Shown in pieces: positions 52,429 through 61,596 of a stretch of DNA of 64,000 nt. Within the stretch, counting starts at the first letter, position 1; each line of letters starts with the position of its first letter. The notes under the pieces are model-generated. The model saw only the letters and a list, made by a program, of their open reading frames with translations. It searched no databases and was not told the origin of the DNA. The stretch is from Nitratireductor pacificus pht-3B (lineage in GTDB: Bacteria > Pseudomonadota > Alphaproteobacteria > Rhizobiales > Rhizobiaceae): NCBI RefSeq assembly GCF_000300335.1, contig NZ_AMRM01000002.1, forward strand, positions 62,001 to 126,000, in the 5' to 3' direction. The translations under genes and the position numbers were made by a program.

Positions 52429-53997
52429 ATGAACAGACGTGAATTCGGAAAACTGATCGCCGGCACAAGCCTTATGGCGGGCATGATGCCGGGCCTTGCC
52501 CTGGCATCGGACACCACGGAGCTGAACGTTGCCGTCGAAGCGCTCTGGCACAACATCGCGCCGATCAACGGAATATCGAACGCCTCGATCCGCATCTTCC
52601 CGAACATCTATGACCGGCTTGTCGAGATCGACTATCTCAACGACCCGTCGGGCCAGACGCTGATACCGCGCCTTGCAACCGGCTGGGAGCGTGACGGGAA
52701 GGTCTGGACGATCACCTTGCGCGAGGGCGTGAAATTCCACAATGGCGAGACGATGACCGCCGAAGACGTTGCCTTCACCCTTTCTGCCGAACGCCTTTGG
52801 GGCGACGAGCCCTATGAGCCGCGTGGCCGCACCTATACCGCGGGCTTCGTGCGGGTCGAGGCGACGGGGCCGCTGACCGTTGAGATCGAAACGGCGGATG
52901 AGGACATCAACATTCCCGGGAAGCTCTCGGGCTTCATCGGCTATGTGGTTCCCAAGGCTTACTATCTTGAAACCGGCGTGGAAGGTTTCGGTCAGGCACC
53001 CGTCGGGACCGGCCCTTACAGGATGGTGAACTATCGCGGCAATGAGGCGGCCAGACTGGAAGCGTTTGCCGATCACTGGAACGGCGCGCCGCCGGTGGAG
53101 CGGCTGAACTTCCTGCTGGTTCCGGAATATGCGGGGCGTCTGGCGGGCCTTGCGACCGGCGAGTTCGACATCATCGCATCCATACCGATCGATCAGGAAA
53201 ACCAGATCGAGACGATGGAAGGCGCGACGCTGATCCGCAAGCAGGTCAACAACTACACCGCCGTGCTTTTCAACACGCGCAACGACCCCGAAGGCAATCC
53301 GCTGCAAGATCAGAACCTGCGTTATGCGATGATCCAGGCGATCGACATGGACGCCATCGTGCAGGCGCTCTTCAGCGGCAATACCTTCTTTCCGGCGGTG
53401 CCTTTCAACTTCCCGGAATACGGCAACTTCCACGATGCGGCGGCAAAGCCCCGCCTGCCATACGATCTGGAGGCGGCGCGCGCGCTGGTCGCAAAGTCGG
53501 GATACAAGGGCGAAACGCTTATCTGGCACATTACGCGCGGCTTCTGGACGAACTACGATGCCGCAGCCGAGATCATGGTGGAGATGTGGCGGGAAGCCGG
53601 GATCAACGTCGAGGCGCAGTTTCTCGACAACTTCCAGCTTGCCTATGAGCGGCCGTTTCACATGCTCGCCGTTTCCGGCGGAACCAGCTTCATTCCCGGC
53701 GATCCCTATCAGCCGCTCTGGCTCGACTGGAGCCCGACCGGCGTTATCTCGTCGGCTTCATGGAAGACGTGGGATCCAACGGAACGGTTCGTCGAGATCG
53801 GCACGGCCTATGCCAAGTCCACCGACCCGGATGAGCGAAAGGCGCTGTTCCTTGAACTTTCCGAAGAGTGGCAGCGCGTGACGCCGGGGCAGTATATGTG
53901 GAAGTCGCTCGCCAACTGGGCGGTTCGTGACGGCATTTCCTTCGTGCCGGTGCCGGAGTTCGAAATGCGGATGCACGCCGGTTACCTGACGCTCTGA
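52429..53997 (+). CDS. Peptide-type ABC importer solute-binding protein, system 2
   Basis: 522 residues. The leader MNRREFGKLIAGTSLMAGMM contains a twin-arginine motif (RREFGK) and a modest hydrophobic core, so export is probably via Tat, uncommon for this class. SBP family 5 features: LREGVKFHNGETMTAEDVAF and VGTGPYRMVNY. Preceded by AATGGGAGAACC. It binds the peptide or other ligand for the system 2 importer. A strong stem-loop lies directly after it. Confidence 0.92.
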   Translation: MNRREFGKLIAGTSLMAGMMPGLALASDTTELNVAVEALWHNIAPINGISNASIRIFPNIYDRLVEIDYLNDPSGQTLIPRLATGWERDGKVWTITLREGVKFHNGETMTAEDVAFTLSAERLWGDEPYEPRGRTYTAGFVRVEATGPLTVEIETADEDINIPGKLSGFIGYVVPKAYYLETGVEGFGQAPVGTGPYRMVNYRGNEAARLEAFADHWNGAPPVERLNFLLVPEYAGRLAGLATGEFDIIASIPIDQENQIETMEGATLIRKQVNNYTAVLFNTRNDPEGNPLQDQNLRYAMIQAIDMDAIVQALFSGNTFFPAVPFNFPEYGNFHDAAAKPRLPYDLEAARALVAKSGYKGETLIWHITRGFWTNYDAAAEIMVEMWREAGINVEAQFLDNFQLAYERPFHMLAVSGGTSFIPGDPYQPLWLDWSPTGVISSASWKTWDPTERFVEIGTAYAKSTDPDERKALFLELSEEWQRVTPGQYMWKSLANWAVRDGISFVPVPEFEMRMHAGYLTL

Positions 53998-54009
53998 CGC
54001 TCAAACGCA

Positions 54010-54041
54010 CCCGGGCTCGCCCGATGAGCGGAGAGCCCGGG
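54010..54041 (+). promoter_or_regulatory. Intercistronic stem-loop after system 2 binding protein
   Basis: CCCGGGCTC (54010-54018), 14-base loop, GAGCCCGGG (54033-54041): a perfect 9-bp GC-rich stem 12 bases after the stop and before the fused ATPase gene. No T-run. Fourth binding-protein gene in the window with such a stem. Confidence 0.7.
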
Positions 54042-54084
54042 CCATCGCGCGTTCACGCATTCGACTGGCATTTGAGGAAACATC

Positions 54085-55665
54085 ATGGCCCGATCCGCCC
54101 CACTGCTTTCCGTCGAGAACCTATCGATTGAATTGCCAGGCGTTGCCGACCGCACGCATGCGGTTGCCGGTGTTTCGTTCTCCGTCGCTCCGGGTGAAAT
54201 CCTGTGCATTGTCGGAGAGTCCGGCTCCGGCAAGTCGGTCATGTCGTTGGCCATCATGGGCCTGCTGTCACGCGGCCTTTCGGTGGAAGGTGGGAAGATC
54301 CTGTTTGAAGGGCAGGATTTGCTGACCATGCCGCCAAAAGCCCGTCGCGATCTGGCCGGGCGGCGCATCGCCATGGTGTTTCAGGAGCCGATCGCCTCGC
54401 TCAACCCGTTTTATCGGGTCGGCGAGCAGGTGGCTGAAGTGTTTCGGCTGCATACCGATATGTCGAAGGCGGAAATCCGCGAGCGTGTGCTCGAACTCTT
54501 CTCAGAGGTTCTGCTGCCGGAACCTGAGCTGATTTATCAGCGGTATCCGCATCAGCTTTCCGGCGGGCAGTGCCAGCGTGTGATGATCGCCATGGCGCTG
54601 GCACTGGAGCCCGCCGTTCTGATCGCCGATGAGCCTACCACCGCGCTCGATGTAACGACGCAGGCGCAGATACTGGACCTGATCCGGGATCTGCGGGACC
54701 GACACGGCACGGCGGTCGTGTTCATCACCCATGATTTCGGTGTCGTCGAGGAAATTGCCGACCGGGTCGCCGTCATGCAGTCGGGGCATCTTGTGGAGGA
54801 GGGCACGAAAGAGCGGATCATGAATGCGCCGGCACATCCCTATACCCGCGCCCTGCTTGCGGCGGTTCCAAGGCTGGCGCCGCGCGAGGTTCAGGCGAAC
54901 GACAAGCCGCCTTTTCTCGTTGCGGAAAATCTGCAGAAGAGATGGCCGGAGCGCCGGATTCCCGCACTTGAGGATGTGTCGCTCTCCATACGCCCCGGTG
55001 AAACCATCGGTCTCGTAGGCGAGTCCGGTTCCGGTAAATCGACGCTTGCGCGCGCGATCATCCGCCTTGGAACCGTCGATGGCGGCAGCATCAGGCTGAA
55101 CGGCGAAGACCTGGTTGGCAAGGAAGGTGCGTCCCTGCGCGCGCTTCGCCGGCATATCCAGATGGTGTTTCAGGACCCTTATTCCGCGCTCGACCCCCGC
55201 CAGAAGATCGGCTCCGCGCTGACTGAAGGCCCGATGGCCTGCGGTGTTCCCCGAAGGGAAGCCGAGGAGCGGGTGCGTGATCTGATTTCGGCGGTCGGTT
55301 TGCAGCCTTCGGCACTGGACCGCTTTCCGCACGAGTTTTCAGGCGGACAGCGCCAACGCATATGTATCGCGCGCGCCCTCGCGTTGCGCCCGGATCTGCT
55401 CATCGCCGACGAAGCGCTTTCAGCACTCGACGTGACGATGCAGGCGCAGGTGCTGGAGCTTCTGGGGGAGATGCAGGCACGGTTTGGTTTTGCGATGCTT
55501 TTCATCACCCATGATCTGCGCATTGCCAGTTCGCTATGCGACCGGATCTGCGTCATGCAACGCGGTCGCATCATCGAGGAAGCAGAACCGCGCCTGTTGT
55601 TCGCGCACTCCGGACACCCCTATACGCAGGCACTATTGCAGGCGATTCCCGGTGCGGATCGCTAG
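54085..55665 (+). CDS. Peptide-type ABC importer fused dual ATPase (DppD-DppF)
   Basis: 526 residues with two complete ATPase domains. Domain 1 (about 1-260): [46 protein letters not shown]. Domain 2 (about 280-526): [45 protein letters not shown]. Such GsiA/YejF-like fusions power one peptide or glutathione-type importer. In domain 2 the usual DEP is DEA. No cysteine-rich C-terminal motif is present, unlike the separate ATPases of system 1. Last gene of the system 2 unit. Confidence 0.93.
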   Translation: MARSAPLLSVENLSIELPGVADRTHAVAGVSFSVAPGEILCIVGESGSGKSVMSLAIMGLLSRGLSVEGGKILFEGQDLLTMPPKARRDLAGRRIAMVFQEPIASLNPFYRVGEQVAEVFRLHTDMSKAEIRERVLELFSEVLLPEPELIYQRYPHQLSGGQCQRVMIAMALALEPAVLIADEPTTALDVTTQAQILDLIRDLRDRHGTAVVFITHDFGVVEEIADRVAVMQSGHLVEEGTKERIMNAPAHPYTRALLAAVPRLAPREVQANDKPPFLVAENLQKRWPERRIPALEDVSLSIRPGETIGLVGESGSGKSTLARAIIRLGTVDGGSIRLNGEDLVGKEGASLRALRRHIQMVFQDPYSALDPRQKIGSALTEGPMACGVPRREAEERVRDLISAVGLQPSALDRFPHEFSGGQRQRICIARALALRPDLLIADEALSALDVTMQAQVLELLGEMQARFGFAMLFITHDLRIASSLCDRICVMQRGRIIEEAEPRLLFAHSGHPYTQALLQAIPGADR

Positions 55666-55969
55666 TTGTTCGGTTCCGGGACTTGATGGATTGAATTGGT
55701 GATGAATCGATCCAGGCTCAGGACCTGCGATGCCTTCATCTGGCCCGCGCCGTCGCGCGGGCCGGCATGATCATCTGCCCTGCAATGGCTGCAGAACCGT
55801 TATGCGTCCAGACAGAACCCGGACCACACTACGGGGTCAGGCCGCTTTGGCATTCAAACGTCCTCCCTTGGGCAGATAGCCGTGCTTCGCGGAGCACCAC
55901 TTTTCAGGGGCAGACCTAATTCGAACGAACACCGGCGGACCCGTAAACTCACTGCACCAGGAAATGTCG
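55666..55969. other. Intergenic region
   Basis: About 300 bases after the peptide importer with no gene I can support. The only clear structure is the GC-rich stem-loop at 55742-55763. Confidence 0.4.
55742..55763. terminator. Strong GC stem-loop, possible terminator
   Basis: GGCCCGCGC (55742-55750), loop CGTC, GCGCGGGCC (55755-55763): perfect 9-bp stem 77 bases after the dual-ATPase stop. There is no T-run, so it is not a classical intrinsic terminator, but it is well placed to end or stabilise the operon mRNA. Confidence 0.4.
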
Positions 55970-56044
55970 TCAGAACACGAACATGTAGAGTAAGACGATA
56001 ACGATTAGGGGAACCCCCATGAACCAGAGTACGATGCCCTTCAT
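55970..56044 (-). CDS. 24-residue small membrane protein
   Basis: Encodes MKGIVLWFMGVPLIVIVLLY plus four more residues (MFVF). The ATG is preceded by GAGGAGA at 6-base spacing, an excellent ribosome site, and the protein is a single hydrophobic helix after one lysine. I recall similarly sized one-helix proteins of this type in alphaproteobacteria, usually annotated as hypothetical. It stands alone between operons. An open frame continues upstream, but only this part has a start signal and protein-like character. Function unknown. Confidence 0.65.
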   Translation of the reverse strand: MKGIVLWFMGVPLIVIVLLYMFVF

Positions 56045-56211
56045 CTGAATTCTCCTCGTTGACCTTCGGGATAATTCGCGACGGCCAACGAGGTTCCAAA
56101 TGCCCGGCAAGTGAGCCGCCTCGAGTTTGCCGGAGGCCTCGCATGTGCTGTCCGGCTCATGCGCAAGCATATGGTGCGACGGGCACAGGTGACGATGATT
56201 ATTGATTGCCT

Positions 56212-56256
56212 TTGAGAACTGATCCGGCGTGGCCTGACACTTCCGTTGAGAACTGA
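56212..56256. repeat. Direct repeat TTGAGAACTGA, 34-bp period
   Basis: Two exact 11-base copies, 56212-56222 and 56246-56256, in an otherwise featureless intergenic stretch. Similar strings occur near the ends of some IS21-type elements, but no transposase fragment was recognised here, so this may be coincidence. Confidence 0.35.
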
Positions 56257-56535
56257 CGCATTTCTAGAAGAACGTCTGATAGATGGCTCCGGTCATGCCA
56301 ACGATGCCTGGCGCTGACGAGTTTGCGGAGGTTCACATCAAAATCGGGTGGGTTCCTCGCGGTACCATAGTTCCGTTTTCCGTCGGGAAACTTCGGGGGG
56401 CAGGGACGCTTCACTGAAACTCCGCTCCGGCAATTGCCGGTACGAAACCCCGAGCCCGCGGACTGGGCAGGAGCTGATTTCGGATTCGGACCATCCGCTT
56501 ACAGTTTGCTACCGATTTTCGTTGCTCATAAAATC

Positions 56536-56550
56536 TGATAATTGTAGTCA
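56536..56550. promoter_or_regulatory. IRO-box-like motif (RirA site candidate)
   Basis: TGATAATTGTAGTCA fits TGA-N9-TCA, the iron-responsive operator bound by RirA in rhizobia. It lies 52 bases before the FecI-like sigma gene, in an AT-rich promoter-like patch, which is where an iron-repressed promoter would be. Only six positions are fixed in the consensus, so the location carries most of the weight. Confidence 0.45.
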
Positions 56551-56601
56551 GGATTAAAGAGTTGAAGCTGTAGCGGTCGCGAATCTTGAGCAAGGGCAGG
56601 A

Positions 56602-57111
56602 ATGAGCACACACGACGATGAGCTTCTGGCTTCCTTCCTCCGCAACCGTTCACGCATCCAGCGGTACCTGACCAGCAGGACGGGGTCGCGGCAGGATGCG
56701 GAGGATCTGGCGCAGGAAGCCTGGATCAAGCTCGCGCGCAACGGCGCCGCCGCCGCCAACGCGCCGCTCGCCTATCTCAATCGTATCGTCCGGACGCTGG
56801 CGATCGACCACAGCCGCAGCGGGGCGCGGCAGATGTCGTCGAAGGCAGTGATGGACCTTCTGTCCGTTCCCGATGATACCCCCGGTCCGGCGCAGATCGC
56901 CGAGGACAGGGACCAGGTGCGGCTTCTCTCCCGGATTGTCGAGGACCTTCCCGAAAGGCAGCGGCGCATCCTGATCATGGCCCGCCTCGAACAGCGGCCG
57001 CAGTCCGACATCGCCGCCGAACTCGGCGTCTCGGTTCGCACGGTCGAGTACGATCTTCGAAGGGCGCTCGAATATTGCTCCGAGCGGATCGCGCGGATAA
57101 ACCGGCGCTGA
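56602..57111 (+). CDS. FecI-like ECF RNA polymerase sigma factor
   Basis: 169 residues, typical ECF length. Region 2: GSRQDAEDLAQEAWIKLAR. Region 4: LPERQRRILIMARLEQRPQSDIAAELGVSVRTVEYDLRRALEYC. It lacks region 1 and 3 like other ECF factors. Followed by a FecR-type gene and a TonB-dependent receptor with a signalling domain, it forms a cell-surface signalling set in which receptor occupancy activates the sigma factor to transcribe the receptor and transport genes. Preceded by GGGCAGG. Confidence 0.92.
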   Translation: MSTHDDELLASFLRNRSRIQRYLTSRTGSRQDAEDLAQEAWIKLARNGAAAANAPLAYLNRIVRTLAIDHSRSGARQMSSKAVMDLLSVPDDTPGPAQIAEDRDQVRLLSRIVEDLPERQRRILIMARLEQRPQSDIAAELGVSVRTVEYDLRRALEYCSERIARINRR

Positions 57112-57202
57112 AATTTCGGTTTTCCGAACATCAATCGTTATAATCAGAGACGGCGCGGCGGCCTGAGCCCTGGCGAAACCAGCTTTGCGGAGGAAGCAGG
57201 CA

Positions 57203-58132
57203 TTGGATGGCGATTTCGACGCTCTCAAACGCGAAGCGACCGCCTGGGTGGTGCGCCTGACATCCGGCAAGGCGACCACCGAGGACGGGGAGGCGTTGCG
57301 GCTCTGGCGCGCCCGCAGCGAGGAACACGAACGCGCGTTTCGGGAGGCCGCGAGGCTGTGGCGCGATCTCGGCCCGGCATTGGCGGAAAAGCGCGTCCGG
57401 GCGCCACTGATGGGGCGCCGGTCGTTCCTGACCGGCAGCGCGATGGCGGCCGGCGCGGCGGGCGCCGCCTTCATCATGTCGGACCTGGGTTTCCTGCCCT
57501 CCATCAACGGCTTGCTCGCCGATCACAAGACGGCCGTCGGCGAGCAGAAGAGCATCGCCCTGTCCGACGGCTCGACCGTGGTTCTCGACGGCGGCTCGGC
57601 GCTGGTGACGGACTACACCGCTGATGCGCGCCATCTCTCGCTCACCGCCGGCGCCGCCGTCTTCGAAGTCGAGGGCGCCGATCCGCGCCCCTTCGTCGTG
57701 TCGGCGGCAGAGGGGCGCGCCACGCTGCCGTCCGGCACCATCTCCGTCGGCCACGCGGTGAACGATGTGTCCGTCGCGTGCATTCAGGGGACCGTCCAGG
57801 TCGATTGCCTGACGTCCGTCACGCTGGTGCAGGGCGAGGGCGTGGTCTACTCGGCGGCGGGCCTGGGGGAAAAGATCGTTTCCGAAGCCGAAACGGTGGC
57901 CGCCTGGCGCAAGGGCCTGCTCGTCTTCAACGATCGTCGGCTCGGCGACGTGGTCGCCGATCTCAACCGTCACCGGCGCGGCAAGGTGATGCTGGCGAGC
58001 AACGCGCTCGCCTCCCAGCGCGTATCCGGCGTCTTCCATCTCGATCGCCCGGAGGAGATCCTGGCGCATTTCCAGGACGCCCTGCAGATCCGTTCCATGA
58101 ACCTCGTCGGCGGCATCGTGCTGTTGATGTAA
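57203..58132 (+). CDS. FecR-like anti-sigma factor
   Basis: 309 residues from the TTG at 57203, chosen because GGAGGA lies 8 bases upstream; a TTG at 57185 would add 6 residues but has no site. N-terminal DUF4880-type segment: ATAWVVRLTSGKATTEDGEALRLWRARSEEHERAFREAARLW. One membrane helix with RRSFLTGSAMAAGAAGAAF (about 75-95), then the periplasmic FecR domain ending in a receptor-facing part (GVFHLDRPEEILAHFQD). It holds the sigma factor inactive and relays the signal from the receptor. Confidence 0.88.
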   Translation: MDGDFDALKREATAWVVRLTSGKATTEDGEALRLWRARSEEHERAFREAARLWRDLGPALAEKRVRAPLMGRRSFLTGSAMAAGAAGAAFIMSDLGFLPSINGLLADHKTAVGEQKSIALSDGSTVVLDGGSALVTDYTADARHLSLTAGAAVFEVEGADPRPFVVSAAEGRATLPSGTISVGHAVNDVSVACIQGTVQVDCLTSVTLVQGEGVVYSAAGLGEKIVSEAETVAAWRKGLLVFNDRRLGDVVADLNRHRRGKVMLASNALASQRVSGVFHLDRPEEILAHFQDALQIRSMNLVGGIVLLM

Positions 58133-58231
58133 AAGGCGCGAAAGTCCGCAGAAAGATTTCGGGTTCGCCGTTCGCCATCGTTCTTATCAGGAGAGGCCAC
58201 CTTCGGTGGCGCTTGGCGATGGGGAACTGGA

Positions 58232-60676
58232 ATGGATTTTGTTTCGCGGAAGCATGGCACGCGTTCAAACGGGCGGACCTACGAATGGAGGGCGGGGCTG
58301 CTCGCGGCATCGATCGCCTTCTCCACCTTGCCGCTGGCGCCAGCCGCAGCCCCCGCGCAAACCGTCGTCAGATACGCGGTACCGGCGGGTCCGCTCGATA
58401 CCGCCCTCTCCCGGTTCGGCGCGGCGAGCGGCGTGCAACTGCTCTACAACAGTTCGATCACGAGAGGCCTGCGCTCCCCGGGAGTATCGGGAAGCCTCGA
58501 CACGCGGGAAGCCCTCGGCCGGATTCTGGCAGGCACTGGCCTCAGCCATCGCTTCACCGGACCCAACAGCGCGACGATCACGGGGACATCGACGGCCACA
58601 GGCATCGACGCCGGAGGCTCCACGCTGCTCGATACCATAAGGATCGAGGGAGCCGGGGGCGGACAGACCGAAGGCTACATCGCCTCGCAGGACATCGCCG
58701 CGACGAAGACGGATACGCCGCTGATCGAGGTGCCGAAGGCGGTCAACGTGGTGACGCGGGACCAGATCGAGGCGCAGGGATCCCAGACCGTGATGGAGGC
58801 GACGCGTTATACGCCCGGGGTGGTGGGCGCCTTCGGCGACAGCGACAGCCGCAACGACGTGCAGCAGGCGCGCGGATTCTTCGTCCGCTATAACCTCAAC
58901 GGCTCGCGGCTGCCCTACGGCGCCTACAGTTCGGCTTTCCTGCGTATCGATCCGTACGGTCTCGAACGCATCGACGTGCTGAAGGGCCCATCCTCGGTCA
59001 TGTACGGCCAGAGCCTGCCGGGCGGCCTCATCAACCTGGCGAGCAAGATGCCGACGGAAACCCCGCTGCGGGAAGTCGCCGTCCAGGGCGGCAACCATGA
59101 CCACATGCAGGGCATGTTCGATTTCTCCGGGCCGATCGACCCGGAGGGACGCTTCCTCTACCGCCTGACCGGTCTCGCGCGCGATGCGGGCGGTCGCGTG
59201 GACTTCGGCTACGACCAGCGCGCCTTCATCGCGCCGGCCCTCACCTGGAAGCCAACCGATGCCACGTCCTTCACGATCTTCGGTCACTACCAGCAGGATC
59301 ACACGATCAGCGACTACATGCCGCTGCCGGCGGCCGGAACGCTGCGGCCGAACCCCAATGGCGAGCTGCCGGCCAATCGCTATGCGGGCGAGCCGGGTCA
59401 CGACGGCTTCGATCGCGAGCAGTACTCAATCGGCTACAAGTTCCAGCATGCGTTCGACAGTGGCTGGAGCGTGCGTCAGAATCTCCAGTTCAACAGCGTC
59501 GACATCGACCAGCGCGCCAGCCCGTTCTTCATGCTCGACGGTACGCAGCGCTATCTGAGCCGGGTGGCCACGCAGGGTCTCGCGGGGGCCGACACCTTCA
59601 CCGTCGATACCAGCCTCACGGGCAGCTTCAGCACGGGGCCGGTCGAGCACAGCGTGCTGGTCGGGCTCGACTATCTCTATCTCGACGACAGCTACCGCTT
59701 CGCCTCCAACCTCTATGGCGGGTCCTTCGATCTCTACGACCCGGTCTATGGCGCCGTACCGCCCGCCCTGATCCCGCGTTTCGACTACAACATGAAGCGC
59801 CGGCAGACGGGGCTCTATGTTCAGGACCAGATGCGCTGGGACAACTGGATCATGACTGCCGGCCTTCGCCATGACTCGGTGGACGCCAGCTCGGTTCACA
59901 GCGCGACCGGAACGTTCGACGTCGATCAGACGGCGCTGACCGGCCAGGTGGGGCTGGTCTACCGCTTCGACAACGGCTTCGCGCCCTACGTCTCCTACTC
60001 CACCTCGTTCGACCCCATCGACAATTTCTCGACCACCGGCGAAGCGCTGAAGCCGCTGGAGGGCGAACAGTTCGAGGCGGGCATCAAGTACGAGAGCCCC
60101 GACGGTCGCATGTTCATCACCGCGTCGGCCTTTCATCTGGAGCAGAAGAACATCACGGCCCCGAACCCGGATCCGACGGGAAGCGGGCTGTTGCAGGCCG
60201 GCGAGGCGCGCGTGCGCGGTCTCGAACTCGAGGCGAAGACGGAGCTCACTCCCGCACTCTCGCTCATCGCATCCTATGCCTACTCCGATTCCGTCATCAC
60301 GAAGGTCAATCCGGGAACGGAACATCTCCTCGGCAAGGAACTCGTGATGGTTCCCGAGCACCAGGCATCGGTCTGGCTCGACTACCGGATCGAGAATGGG
60401 CCGCTCGCCGGCCTCGGCCTTGGAGGTGGCCTGCGCTACCAGGGCAAGTCCTTCGGCGACGCCGCCAACGAATTCGAGGTTGGCGGACAGGTGCTTGTCG
60501 ATGCGGCGCTGAGCTACGACTTCGGCAAGCTCGATCCGGATTTCGACGGGCTGGACCTGCGCGTCAACGCCACCAATCTGCTGAACAAGAAATATGTCGG
60601 TTGGTGCCAGAACGCCCTGCAGTGCTACTACGGCCAGGGCCGGAAGGTCACCGCCACGCTGAAGTATCGATGGTAG
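58232..60676 (+). CDS. TonB-dependent siderophore receptor with signalling domain
   Basis: 814 residues. Export leader through about residue 47 (TLPLAPAAAPAQ). Residues about 48-118 form the STN signalling domain: VPAGPLDTALSRFGAASGVQLLY, TREALGRILAGTGLSH. A likely TonB box DTIRIEG follows. The plug has LIEVPKAVNVVTRDQIEAQG, then LERIDVLKGPSSVMYGQSLPGGLINLASK. The rest is a barrel ending in aromatic W (ATLKYRW). It binds a ferric siderophore at the outer membrane and signals to FecR. The ligand is not identifiable; the FhuD/FhuB partners suggest a hydroxamate. Confidence 0.93.
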   Translation: MDFVSRKHGTRSNGRTYEWRAGLLAASIAFSTLPLAPAAAPAQTVVRYAVPAGPLDTALSRFGAASGVQLLYNSSITRGLRSPGVSGSLDTREALGRILAGTGLSHRFTGPNSATITGTSTATGIDAGGSTLLDTIRIEGAGGGQTEGYIASQDIAATKTDTPLIEVPKAVNVVTRDQIEAQGSQTVMEATRYTPGVVGAFGDSDSRNDVQQARGFFVRYNLNGSRLPYGAYSSAFLRIDPYGLERIDVLKGPSSVMYGQSLPGGLINLASKMPTETPLREVAVQGGNHDHMQGMFDFSGPIDPEGRFLYRLTGLARDAGGRVDFGYDQRAFIAPALTWKPTDATSFTIFGHYQQDHTISDYMPLPAAGTLRPNPNGELPANRYAGEPGHDGFDREQYSIGYKFQHAFDSGWSVRQNLQFNSVDIDQRASPFFMLDGTQRYLSRVATQGLAGADTFTVDTSLTGSFSTGPVEHSVLVGLDYLYLDDSYRFASNLYGGSFDLYDPVYGAVPPALIPRFDYNMKRRQTGLYVQDQMRWDNWIMTAGLRHDSVDASSVHSATGTFDVDQTALTGQVGLVYRFDNGFAPYVSYSTSFDPIDNFSTTGEALKPLEGEQFEAGIKYESPDGRMFITASAFHLEQKNITAPNPDPTGSGLLQAGEARVRGLELEAKTELTPALSLIASYAYSDSVITKVNPGTEHLLGKELVMVPEHQASVWLDYRIENGPLAGLGLGGGLRYQGKSFGDAANEFEVGGQVLVDAALSYDFGKLDPDFDGLDLRVNATNLLNKKYVGWCQNALQCYYGQGRKVTATLKYRW

Positions 60677-61596
60677 GCCATCGTCCGGAAGCACGAGGAC
60701 ACGCATGCGTCGGCAGGCGGACATTCCTGTCGGCGCTCGCCGCGCTCGCCTGCGGAACCTCGGCGGCGCGTGCCGGCCCGCCCGCGCCACGGCGCATCGT
60801 GGCGCTCGACGCGCCGTCGACGGAGATGCTCGTCACCCTGGGGATGGAACCGCTCGGCGTCGCCGGCCTCGAGGGCTATCGGCAGGCCGAGGGCGACATC
60901 GCGGCGCTGAGGAATTCCGTCGATGTCGGCTTCTTCTACGAGCCGAACCTGGAGCTGTTGCAGTTTCTGAAGCCCGACCTGTTCGTCAGTTCCTTCGGCA
61001 TCGGCGCGCCGGCGGTGCTTTTGCAACGGATCGCGCCCGTGCTCTCCGCGCCGATCTACGGCGGGTCGGGATCGAGCCACGAAGCCGCCGCCGGCGCCCT
61101 GCGACGGATTGCCGGCGAAATGGGCCGGCGGGATGAGGCGGAGACGTTTCTGGCCGGGCACGAGAAGCGGCTTTCGACCGTTGAGGAAAAGATGCGGCCG
61201 CGGCACCTGCGCCCCGTCTATCTCGCAAGCCCGCTGCTGGATGGCCGCCACGCCATCCTTTATGGCCGCAACAGCCTGTTCGACGACGTGCTGCGCCGTG
61301 TCGGCATGCGGAACGCATTCGACGGCCAAAGCAGCCCGTGGGGCGTCGCAAACTTGGGGATCGGCAGGCTGGCGGATGAGCGTGAAGCGGTCTTCCTCTA
61401 CATCGAAAGCCCGGTGACGGAAACCGCGCTGAAGGCGCTGGACGAAAGCGCGATCTGGAAGACGCTGCCCTTCGTGAAGGAGAAGCGCGTCGTTTCGATC
61501 CCCTATCTCGAAATGTACGGCGCCCTGCCGACCGCCGATCGCTTCGCGGGCATCCTGGAAAGCCTGCTGGACCGGGGCGCGCTCGATGCGGGCTGA
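60670..61596 (+). CDS. Iron-siderophore ABC binding protein (FhuD-like)
   Basis: 308 residues from the ATG that overlaps the receptor stop by 7 bases. The leader GRRTFLSALAALACGTSAARA has a twin-arginine motif (RRTFLS), so Tat export is likely. TROA/FhuD-type fold: PRRIVALDAPSTEMLVTLGMEPLGVAGLEGY, then a helix backbone and VVSIPYLEMYGALPTADRFAGIL. It carries the ferric siderophore from the receptor to the inner-membrane permease. Confidence 0.9.
   Translation: MVGHRPEARGHACVGRRTFLSALAALACGTSAARAGPPAPRRIVALDAPSTEMLVTLGMEPLGVAGLEGYRQAEGDIAALRNSVDVGFFYEPNLELLQFLKPDLFVSSFGIGAPAVLLQRIAPVLSAPIYGGSGSSHEAAAGALRRIAGEMGRRDEAETFLAGHEKRLSTVEEKMRPRHLRPVYLASPLLDGRHAILYGRNSLFDDVLRRVGMRNAFDGQSSPWGVANLGIGRLADEREAVFLYIESPVTETALKALDESAIWKTLPFVKEKRVVSIPYLEMYGALPTADRFAGILESLLDRGALDAG

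Larger units (their letters stand above)
56045..56601. other. Intergenic region upstream of the iron operon
   Basis: About 560 bases. No gene supported. It contains the direct repeat TTGAGAACTGA (56212-56222 and 56246-56256), which may be debris of an IS end, and near its right edge an AT-rich patch with the IRO-like motif just before the sigma-factor gene. Confidence 0.4.

Noticed and set aside
51529-53661. 710-codon open frame on the minus strand
   Set aside because: Antisense to the DppC-like and binding-protein genes of system 2; no ribosome site and no recognisable motif.
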